A DNA stretch of 5,008 nucleotides from a bacterium. GTDB taxonomy: Bacteria > Krumholzibacteriota > Krumholzibacteriia > WVZY01. Both the position numbers and the translations under genes were made by a program. Location: contig JAPUJU010000355.1 of assembly GCA_027296025.1 (NCBI GenBank), positions 1-5,008 of the forward strand, written 5' to 3'. The notes under the pieces are model-generated. The model ran no database searches. It saw only the letters and a list, made by a program, of their open reading frames with translations, and was not told the DNA's origin. This document shows positions 1 to 5,008 of this stretch, piece by piece. How positions within the stretch are numbered: the stretch's first letter is position 1; each line of letters opens with the position of its first letter.

Positions 1-2
1 TT

Positions 3-2558
3 CGTTGCGCCGTCCTCGAAGACAAGATGCTCAGCTACGACGAAATGGGCTTCTTCGGAAAGTCGGGACACGAAGGGGAGATGGTCTACGACCACGGCTA
101 CGGACTGGTGAGCTATATCGCATCCGAGTATGGCGCCCAGAAGATTCCGGAGATCGCGCACAACCTCAAAAAAGCCTATTACCTGGATATGGATCCCGCG
201 CTCAAGAAAGCGACGGGCAAAAAGGGCGGGCAACTCTACAAGGAATGGAAAGCGACGCTCACCGAGCGCTACGAGAAACAGACCCGGCCCATCTATCAGA
301 ACGAGCGCGAGGGTGACCTCCTCGACGAGGGTGGTTACATGACGATCGCGCCGTCGTTCAGCCCGGACGGTAGACGGATCGCGTACCTGTCCAACAAAGG
401 GAGCGACTACTCGATCCAGAGCGTGTACATCATGGATCGAAGCGGTGAGAACAAGAAGTTCCTCGCGGGCCTCGCGCACTCAGCGCCCCGTTTTTCTCCG
501 GACGGTAAAAAACTTATTTTCTCCCGCAAGGGAATGGTGGACCGGTACGGGTCCACGGTGAACGACCTCTACGAGTACGACCTCGATTCGAAAAAAGAAA
601 AGCAGCTCACTGAGGCGCTGCGGGCCGCCGAGCCGGATTATTCTCCGGACGGAACGAACGTCATCTGCGTCGTGAACGGCGATGGTAGCCACAAGCTGGT
701 CCTGATGGATGCGGACGGCGAGAACCGGCGCGATGTGTTCGACCCGGGGAACGGAACGCAACTGTACCATCCCCATTTCTCGCCGGATGGAGAGAGTATT
801 ATGTTCGGGATTTTCGATGGCAGCACGCGGGACGTCGCACTCATCTCTCCTGACGGGTCAAACTTTCGCTACCTTTTGAAGTCGCCCAACGATGAACGCG
901 ATGCCCGATGGACTGCCCGCGGGGAGCGCGTCATTTTTGCCTCTGACCGCACAGGAATCTACAACATCTACGAAGTCGATGTTGAAACCGGAATCGTAGA
1001 GAAACGTTCAAACGTGGTCGGCGGCGCGTTCATGCCGGACGCATCACCCGATGGAGACGCGATCGTTTACGCGAACTACGAGGCAGCCGGTTACTCCGTG
1101 TACCTGATCGATGATGCGTACGACGACGTCGAGACTCTGGACGTGCACGCCTACGACCAGCGCGCGACAGGAGAGTTCGAGGAATGCCTGGCCGTACGGA
1201 GGGCAACGGCGAACGGGGCCCACGGCGTAAAGCTTGCCTTAGGGGGAAGCGGTGCGACGCGCGGGTCGACGGGATTCGGCGCGATGCCCGCGCGGGCCGG
1301 TGGCGTGGCTGCGATGGACGCCGAGGCCGATGTCGCAACGGGACTGGTAACCCCCTTGGAATCGGAGGACTATTCGCGGCGGTATTCGCCATTTCAATTT
1401 TATCCGCGATTTCTAATCTGGGACGGAAACCCCAGGTTCGGCCTCTTCATGGCCGGTTTCGAGTTGCTCGACAAGCAGAGTTTCTTTCTCGGCGGGTCAT
1501 ACGGAACGACGGGTGCGTGGGATGCAGTGGTGGGACTTGAAGTCAGGAACCTCTATCCCACACTTTTTCTCGATTTCATAGCAATTCACGAAGTCACGAC
1601 CGACGAAGCGGTGGATACCGACCCGAGGAGCGTCACGGTCGGCCACAAGTTTCTCTTCGATCTCTCCTACACTCTCTGGAATGCTGACCTGGGAATGCGG
1701 TTCGAGTTCTGGGACAAAGCCTCATTCAGGCATCAGCACGACCTCGGGTTCTGGTATACGCACGCCGAATACAAGATCAACATTGGCGTCGACGAGTTCG
1801 ACGAGGGTGGGGCGCCGCAGGGGTTTCAGGGTGCCGGGTGGACGTACTACGTCGGAAACCAGTTTCACGCGCAGTACGTCTACAGGAACATCGCGACGCG
1901 CGTGAACGCCGACATCAATCCGAGGTCGGGACGGGCGATTCGGCTTCAATACATGCTGGCGCGCGATGAGCTCTTTCAGGAGGAAGACGACTTCATCTAT
2001 GGCCTGCGGCCCGACCGTACGCAGAACGACTACAACCAGTACTCACTCGACTGGCGTGAGTACATCGGGCTCCCATGGTTCGGACATGCGCTCCGGCTGC
2101 GCCTTTACGGGTCCTGGATAGACCGGACAGTGAACGACTTTTTCTGGGTGTACATGGGCGGTATGGACGGGATTCGTGGCTACAGCTACTTCAGTATCGG
2201 CGGCCAGAAGGGCGCGCTGGGAAGCCTGACCTACCGTTTTCCGCTGTGGCCCCGGATCAACAAGCAGTTTCTCTGGCTCTATTTTCGCGATATCTACGTG
2301 GGCGTGTTCGGTGAGACGGCCAATGCCTGGGAGGTCGAGAGTTTTCAGACAAAGGACTGGAAATACTCGGCCGGCTACGAAGCGAGGATGAGTCTCGGAT
2401 CGTTCTACGTGTTTCCCACGGCGCTTAGTTTCATCGGCGCCTACGCGTTTCAGGACGTCTTTCTTGCCGGGGAGAGCTTCGGCGATTTCGGGTTCGTGAT
2501 CGCGCAGCCCAAAGGCTGGAGCTACTATTTCCTGGCGACGTTCAACTTCAACCTCTAG
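3..2558 (+). CDS. Peptidase-MA-like / PD40 propeller / BamA-like outer-membrane barrel fusion (5' partial)
   Basis: The reading frame is open from the left edge (codons start at position 3), so the N-terminus, including any signal peptide and HExxH site, is missing. Numbering from the Met codon at 27: residues ~18-90 (HGYGLVSYIASEYG, later LYKEWKATLTERY) resemble the helical end of peptidase-MA-like gluzincins. Residues ~105-365 form about six PD40/TolB-type blades, with SPDG at 112, 157, 206, 252 and 340 and a degenerate blade near 296. Residues ~370-445 are a Gly/Ala-rich linker. Residues ~449-843 alternate in beta-strand fashion and contain DGIRGYSYF (714-722), which matches the VRGF/Y loop-6 motif of Omp85 barrels, followed by a SLTYRFPLW strand. 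The ~390-residue size suits a 16-strand barrel. The final residues FNFNL resemble a beta signal, though the last residue is Leu, not Phe. Periplasmic propeller plus outer-membrane barrel is a firm inference; substrate and reaction are unknown. The Met at 27 is internal, not the true start. Confidence 0.88.
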   Translation, partial: RCAVLEDKMLSYDEMGFFGKSGHEGEMVYDHGYGLVSYIASEYGAQKIPEIAHNLKKAYYLDMDPALKKATGKKGGQLYKEWKATLTERYEKQTRPIYQNEREGDLLDEGGYMTIAPSFSPDGRRIAYLSNKGSDYSIQSVYIMDRSGENKKFLAGLAHSAPRFSPDGKKLIFSRKGMVDRYGSTVNDLYEYDLDSKKEKQLTEALRAAEPDYSPDGTNVICVVNGDGSHKLVLMDADGENRRDVFDPGNGTQLYHPHFSPDGESIMFGIFDGSTRDVALISPDGSNFRYLLKSPNDERDARWTARGERVIFASDRTGIYNIYEVDVETGIVEKRSNVVGGAFMPDASPDGDAIVYANYEAAGYSVYLIDDAYDDVETLDVHAYDQRATGEFEECLAVRRATANGAHGVKLALGGSGATRGSTGFGAMPARAGGVAAMDAEADVATGLVTPLESEDYSRRYSPFQFYPRFLIWDGNPRFGLFMAGFELLDKQSFFLGGSYGTTGAWDAVVGLEVRNLYPTLFLDFIAIHEVTTDEAVDTDPRSVTVGHKFLFDLSYTLWNADLGMRFEFWDKASFRHQHDLGFWYTHAEYKINIGVDEFDEGGAPQGFQGAGWTYYVGNQFHAQYVYRNIATRVNADINPRSGRAIRLQYMLARDELFQEEDDFIYGLRPDRTQNDYNQYSLDWREYIGLPWFGHALRLRLYGSWIDRTVNDFFWVYMGGMDGIRGYSYFSIGGQKGALGSLTYRFPLWPRINKQFLWLYFRDIYVGVFGETANAWEVESFQTKDWKYSAGYEARMSLGSFYVFPTALSFIGAYAFQDVFLAGESFGDFGFVIAQPKGWSYYFLATFNFNL

Positions 2559-2584
2559 TTGCTACTCGGCTTTCCTCGCGGGAT

Positions 2585-3067
2585 CTACTTTCGAATCTTC
2601 TTCCGTAACTCCTTGCGAGCCTGGACGCGAGCGCGTGCGTTTTCGTGCCGCCGTTTGTCCTCTTCTGTCTCGAGCAAGAGCTTCGGTACATCGGTCGGTT
2701 GGCCGTCGTTGTCGAGGTGAACAAATGTCAGGTACGCCGTCGTGGTTGGATTCTGTCTGCCGTTGATCGGGTTCTCCTTGTTTACCGTGACGCCGACTTC
2801 GAGAGATGTGCGGCCGACGTAATTAACGCTCGCTTTGAGAATCACGTGATCACCGATGTAAATCGGGTCAAGAAACGACATCGTATCAACACTTGCCGTG
2901 ACGACGGTCCCTTCGCAGTGCCGCTGTGCCACCATCGCCGCCACGACGTCGATCCACGACATAATGACGCCACCGAACGCTGTTCCCAGTGCGTTTACCA
3001 TGTGTGGCGCGAGAACGTATCGTGTTTCAATGGCCGTTTCCGCCGGCGTTTTCGCTGACTTTTTCAT
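2585..3067 (-). CDS. Acyl-CoA thioesterase, hotdog fold (YkhA/YciA/ACOT type)
   Basis: This 160-residue protein looks complete and has the usual length for single-hotdog acyl-CoA thioesterases, which hydrolyse acyl-CoA to free acid and CoA in the cytoplasm. The diagnostic block N25-ALGTAFGGVIMSWID40 holds the conserved Asn, the FGG turn at the start of the hotdog helix and the Asp used in catalysis in this family. It is followed by VTASVDTMSFLDPIYIGD (56-73), the GRTSLEVGV strand (85-93) and AYLTFVHLD (111-119). The C-terminal ~30 residues are a highly charged, Lys/Arg-rich helix, as seen in relatives. The ATG at 3067 is backed by GAGGT four bases upstream. The gene lies 114 bp downstream of the sigma-54 activator on the same strand and converges with the barrel gene across 26 bp. 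Acyl chain preference cannot be read from the sequence, and whether it is co-transcribed with the activator is uncertain. Confidence 0.93.
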   Translation of the reverse strand: MKKSAKTPAETAIETRYVLAPHMVNALGTAFGGVIMSWIDVVAAMVAQRHCEGTVVTASVDTMSFLDPIYIGDHVILKASVNYVGRTSLEVGVTVNKENPINGRQNPTTTAYLTFVHLDNDGQPTDVPKLLLETEEDKRRHENARARVQARKELRKKIRK

Positions 3068-3071
3068 GATG

Positions 3072-3076
3072 ACCTC
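3072..3076 (-). promoter_or_regulatory. Shine-Dalgarno site of the thioesterase gene
   Basis: On the minus strand GAGGT lies four bases before the ATG at 3067. It is the best ribosome binding site in the window and fixes the thioesterase start. Confidence 0.7.
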
Positions 3077-3122
3077 AATCGACTGGCGTTACGGGCTCGA
3101 GTCGATGCCCGCCATGTCTATC

Positions 3123-3151
3123 ATTAAGGAGAAAACCAGCCTGCCGGTCAA
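3123..3151 (-). promoter_or_regulatory. Possible sigma-70 type promoter of the thioesterase gene
   Basis: The minus strand reads TTGACC (3151-3146, five of six against TTGACA), a 17-bp spacer, then CTTAAT (3128-3123, four of six against TATAAT). The predicted start near 3116 would give a leader of about 50 nt. The -10 lacks the most conserved second-position A, so this is tentative. It overlaps a weak hairpin, and only one of the two may be real. Confidence 0.3.
3131..3149 (-). terminator. Weak hairpin with T-tract after the sigma-54 activator gene
   Basis: The minus strand reads GACCGG (3149-3144), loop CAGG, then CTGGTT (3139-3134), running into TTTTCTCC. The stem has six pairs, two of them G-U, and the T-tract partly belongs to the stem. 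An alternative CCGG/CCGG hairpin lies just upstream. It is placed 33 bases beyond the activator stop, which suits a leaky terminator, but the structure is weak and may be chance. Confidence 0.25.
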
Positions 3152-3181
3152 GCACCGGTGGAGTTTTGTCGGGAATTTTGT

Positions 3182-4600
3182 TCAGGAGCTCGGGACGAGC
3201 TTTTGCTTAGAGATCCTGTGGGGGTCGATCTTGTGCTTGGCGAGCTTGTAACGCAGGGCGCCCCGGCTGATCTGGAGAAGCTGCGATGCACGGAGCACGT
3301 TGCCCCCGGTCTGCAGCAGTGTTGCTTCGATCACCCTACGCTCGATCATGTCCAGGCTCACGCCCCCTGGTGGCAACTGAACGACGAGATCGTCGAATCC
3401 CTGTGAAAAGGAAATCATGTTCGGTTCCGGTCGCTTTTCGATCGGCAGATCGAGCTTGCGAATCGTTGCGTCTTTGCTGAGTAGAACGGCGCGTTCGATA
3501 ACATTGATGAGCTCTCGTACATTACCGGGCCACGGGTAGTCCTTCATCTTTCGGAAGGCGTCCGGCGTGAAGTGCAGGTACGGTTTCTTGAATTTCTTTT
3601 TGTAGTGGCCGAGATAGTACGTCGCGATCATTTCGATGTCGTCCTTCCGTTCACGGAGAGACGGTACCTTAATCTGGACGACGTTCAAACGGTAGTAGAG
3701 ATCCCCGCGAAAGTTGTGTGCTGCCACTTCTTCGTCGATACTCCTGTTCGTCGCGCTCACGATACGCGTGTCGACGGAGATCTGCTCGTCTCCACCGAGC
3801 CGGCGAAGCTTTTTCGTATCGAGAAATTTTAAAAACTTTGCCTGAGTCTGCACATCGATCTCGGTGACTTCGTCCAGGAACAGCGTTCCTCCGTGCGCCA
3901 GCTCGATGAGTCCGATCTTCTGCGATTTCGCGTCGGTGAAGGCGCCGGGTTCGAAGCCGAACAGTTCGCTCTCGAGGAGAGCTGCTGGCAGGGTCGCGCA
4001 GTTGATTTCAATGAACGGTCCGGTCGAACGTTCGCTGAGTTCGTGGATCGCCTGCGCAAAGTGACTCTTCCCCGTGCCAGATTCACCGAGAAGCATGACG
4101 GTAGTACTCGGACTCTTTGCGACGCGCTCGATCAGACTGAGAACGTTCTTTATGGCGTCGCTCTTGCCGATGATTTCGTTGAGTCTGGATGCTCTCTTGG
4201 CTTCTTTCAGGTACTGGTCGCGCTGCTTGCGCCGATGCATCTGCGAAAGCATCTTGTTGAGCAGCGTGACAAACGTGGTCTCTTCGAGCGGCTTCAGAAG
4301 AAATGCGCGGGCTTCCAGGTTCAGGATGGTGCTGTCGAGACCCTCTGTATTCTGCGGCGTGCACAGAATAATCTGAGCGCGAGGAGAGAGGGACTTAATG
4401 CGCGAGAGCTTCCCGCGAACCCTGGAAATGTCACGATCCTCTTCGGAGATACCCAGGATGACCACATCGATGTGTGTTCGCCCGGCGTCGACCTCGTCGA
4501 CTTCGACGATCCGGATCGGCGCGCTGACCTTTTTGATCATCTCGCGGATTCTCCGGTTTTCGACCTCGTGATCCTCGATTATGTGAATTGCAAATTTCAT
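3182..4600 (-). CDS. Sigma-54-dependent NtrC-family activator with degenerate receiver domain
   Basis: This 472-residue protein (from Met at 4600) has the three-part NtrC layout. Residues 1-~115 are a receiver-like domain with acidic E9/D10, T81 and K103 (FLLKPLE), but the phospho-acceptor Asp position is Gly50 (DVVILGIS). A charged linker helix spans ~117-143. The AAA+ domain (~144-385) has Walker A GESGTGKS (172-179), the sigma-54 contact loop GAFTDA (219-224, usually GAFTGA), Walker B GGTLFLDE (237-244), sensor I ATN (283-285), arginine-finger region FRGDLYYRL (297-305) and sensor II WPGNVREL (357-364). A Fis-type helix-turn-helix lies at ~433-458 (GGNVLRASQLLQISRGALRYKL). It should use ATP hydrolysis to open sigma-54 polymerase promoters from remote enhancers. 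A start at 4636 would add 12 residues, but the receiver fold begins at MKFAIHIIED and a weak GGACGG site precedes 4600. No histidine kinase is adjacent. A good sigma-54 promoter lies upstream, suggesting autoregulation. Confidence 0.95.
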   Translation of the reverse strand: MKFAIHIIEDHEVENRRIREMIKKVSAPIRIVEVDEVDAGRTHIDVVILGISEEDRDISRVRGKLSRIKSLSPRAQIILCTPQNTEGLDSTILNLEARAFLLKPLEETTFVTLLNKMLSQMHRRKQRDQYLKEAKRASRLNEIIGKSDAIKNVLSLIERVAKSPSTTVMLLGESGTGKSHFAQAIHELSERSTGPFIEINCATLPAALLESELFGFEPGAFTDAKSQKIGLIELAHGGTLFLDEVTEIDVQTQAKFLKFLDTKKLRRLGGDEQISVDTRIVSATNRSIDEEVAAHNFRGDLYYRLNVVQIKVPSLRERKDDIEMIATYYLGHYKKKFKKPYLHFTPDAFRKMKDYPWPGNVRELINVIERAVLLSKDATIRKLDLPIEKRPEPNMISFSQGFDDLVVQLPPGGVSLDMIERRVIEATLLQTGGNVLRASQLLQISRGALRYKLAKHKIDPHRISKQKLVPSS

Positions 4601-4649
4601 GTTTCCGTCCGTGGAAGGACAACTCCCGCCCGGCATTGCGCTGAGCGAA

Positions 4650-4667
4650 TCCTTATCTTTCCTTATC
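4650..4667 (-). repeat. Tandem GATAAGGA repeat in the activator leader
   Basis: On the minus strand the 8-mer GATAAGGA occurs twice at a 10-bp period (4667-4660 and 4657-4650), about one helical turn apart. It lies between the predicted sigma-54 start point (~4698) and the activator start codon. Each copy contains AAGGA, a Shine-Dalgarno-like core, but no start codon lies at a normal distance; the nearest ATG (4636) is 13 bases away. Its role is unknown. Confidence 0.45.
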
Positions 4668-4708
4668 GTTCCGTGTCCGATACGGGCCGTTGCGGATGCT
4701 TACGGTTG

Positions 4709-4724
4709 AGCAATTCCTGTGCCC
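4709..4724 (-). promoter_or_regulatory. Sigma-54 (-24/-12) promoter of the activator gene
   Basis: The minus strand reads GGGCAC AGGAA TTGC T from 4724 to 4709. Against TGGCAC-N5-TTGCW it matches 5 of 6 at -24, all 4 at -12, and the following W, with the invariant GG-N10-GC spacing intact. The predicted start point is near 4698, leaving a leader of about 98 nt before the ATG at 4600. Because the downstream gene is itself a sigma-54 activator, this suggests autogenous or cascade control. Confidence 0.65.
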
Positions 4725-4818
4725 CTGAACGGCTCGAATCCCGCTGTTAAGCTGCGTTCCCGGCTGCTATGACAGCGCCATCGGCAGGTGTGCGGCGCTC
4801 GGGAGGAGACGATAGCGC

Positions 4819-4869
4819 TTGCGCAACGGGTTGGTTCCGGGTAAAATTGTGATCATTGCGCACTGCGCA
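4819..4869. repeat. TGCGCA boxes, candidate activator-binding sites
   Basis: The self-complementary hexamer TGCGCA occurs at 4820-4825 (inside the 8-bp palindrome TTGCGCAA), 4857-4862 and 4864-4869. The last two are tandem with one base between and form an imperfect dyad. They lie about 120-170 bp upstream of the predicted sigma-54 start, a usual distance for enhancer sites of NtrC-type activators. Binding by the neighbouring activator is inference only. Confidence 0.4.
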
Positions 4870-4873
4870 TAAT
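4847..4873 (+). promoter_or_regulatory. Possible sigma-70 type promoter of the lipoprotein gene
   Basis: TTGTGA (4847-4852, four of six) and CATAAT (4868-4873, five of six against TATAAT) are separated by a short 15-bp spacer. A start near 4880 would give a leader of about 24 nt to the ATG at 4904. The spacer contains the tandem TGCGCA boxes, so a protein bound there could block it. The short spacer keeps this tentative. Confidence 0.25.
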
Positions 4874-4903
4874 CCATCCATTGTGAGAAACCACCCTGAA
4901 ATA

Positions 4904-5008
4904 ATGATTCCACCACCCGCCGTCCTTCAAGCGTGCCTGATCGTCTCTGTACTCGTGAGCCTGCTCTCGTGTTCGAAGGACGATCCCGTCGTGGAGGAGC
5001 CGATTATT
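4904..5008 (+). CDS. Lipoprotein, N-terminal fragment (3' partial)
   Basis: The frame opens at ATG 4904 and stays open for 35 codons to the right edge. The product begins MIPPPAVLQACLIVSVLVSL, then LSC-SKDD. A hydrophobic core (~6-21) is followed by a lipobox-like LLSC with Cys23 as the likely lipidated residue. Ser at +2 would favour outer-membrane sorting under the E. coli rule, though that rule may not apply here. The mature part starts acidic and Pro/Val-rich, as in a flexible tether. The n-region has no Lys or Arg from this ATG; an in-frame GTG at 4883 would add MRNHPEI and supply an Arg. Neither start has a strong Shine-Dalgarno site. It is divergent from the sigma-54 activator. The function cannot be told from 35 residues. 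Confidence 0.65.
   Translation, partial: MIPPPAVLQACLIVSVLVSLLSCSKDDPVVEEPII

Larger units (their letters stand above)
4601..4903. other. Divergent intergenic control region
   Basis: This 303-bp region separates the minus-strand sigma-54 activator from the plus-strand lipoprotein gene. I found no credible coding region in it. It holds a sigma-54 promoter candidate for the activator, a tandem GATAAGGA repeat in the activator leader, three TGCGCA boxes and a possible lipoprotein promoter, each listed separately. Confidence 0.75.

Noticed and set aside
1030..1392. Minus-strand open frame of 120 codons opposite the propeller-barrel linker
   Set aside because: The product is an Arg/Pro/Ser-rich string with no motif, typical of the reverse strand of GC-rich coding DNA.
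2645..3058. Plus-strand open frame of 137 codons opposite the thioesterase
   Set aside because: The minus-strand thioesterase has conserved catalytic residues and a good ribosome binding site; this frame has neither.
4601..4636. Alternative start of the activator at ATG 4636, adding 12 residues
   Set aside because: The extra residues (Pro/Gly/Ser-rich) precede a receiver fold that starts at the next Met, and the nearest AAGGA is 13 bases from this ATG.
4729..4748. GGCTCGAATCCC, resembling a tRNA T-loop (GGTTCGAATCC)
   Set aside because: The flanks do not form a five-pair T-stem, no acceptor or D-arm was found, and no CCA end follows. It is probably chance.
3893..4750. Long plus-strand open frame of 285 codons opposite the sigma-54 activator
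   Set aside because: It is antisense to a gene with every NtrC-family motif intact, and its translation shows no recognisable domain. Codon bias of the real gene explains the open frame.
4785..4800. Possible plus-strand sigma-54 element (CGGCAG with GG-N10-GC) near 4781-4797
   Set aside because: Spacing fits, but only about half of the consensus bases match and the -12 TTGC is not preserved.
4852..4873. Possible CRP-like site starting at TGTGA (4849)
   Set aside because: Only one half-site is present; the partner TCACA is not found at the right spacing.

Overview
The window appears to come from a Gram-negative (diderm), moderately GC-rich bacterium. It encodes an outer-membrane beta-barrel protein, a lipoprotein signal peptide and a sigma-54 enhancer-binding protein. 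The fused protease-like / PD40-propeller / Omp85-type barrel protein is typical of lineages such as Gemmatimonadota, Latescibacterota, Krumholzibacteria-like groups and some delta-proteobacterial relatives. That placement is inferred from architecture only; no rRNA or other taxonomic marker is present.

Layout. (1) Positions 3-2558, plus strand: a large envelope protein whose 5' end lies outside the window. It has the tail of a peptidase-MA-like domain, a six-blade TolB/PD40-type propeller, a Gly/Ala-rich linker and a C-terminal BamA-like barrel. (2) Positions 2585-3067, minus strand: a hotdog-fold acyl-CoA thioesterase, convergent with the first gene across only 26 bp. (3) Positions 3182-4600, minus strand: an NtrC-type sigma-54 activator. 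Its receiver domain lacks the phospho-acceptor aspartate and its sigma-54 contact loop reads GAFTDA instead of GAFTGA. (4) Positions 4601-4903: a 303-bp intergenic region with regulatory structure. (5) Positions 4904-5008, plus strand: the start of a lipoprotein gene that runs off the right edge.

The most interesting part is the control region of the sigma-54 activator. A very good sigma-54 promoter match on the minus strand (4709-4724; GGGCAC, 5 bp, TTGC, T) points at the activator gene, about 98 nt of leader away. About 135-170 bp upstream of its start point lie three copies of TGCGCA, two of them in tandem. These sit where enhancer sites for such activators usually lie and also overlap a possible promoter of the divergent lipoprotein gene. 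A testable model is a phosphorylation-independent activator that drives its own sigma-54 promoter and affects the divergent lipoprotein gene. Nothing in the window directly ties the barrel protein or the thioesterase to this circuit.

No tRNA, rRNA, CRISPR array, insertion sequence or phage element was found.
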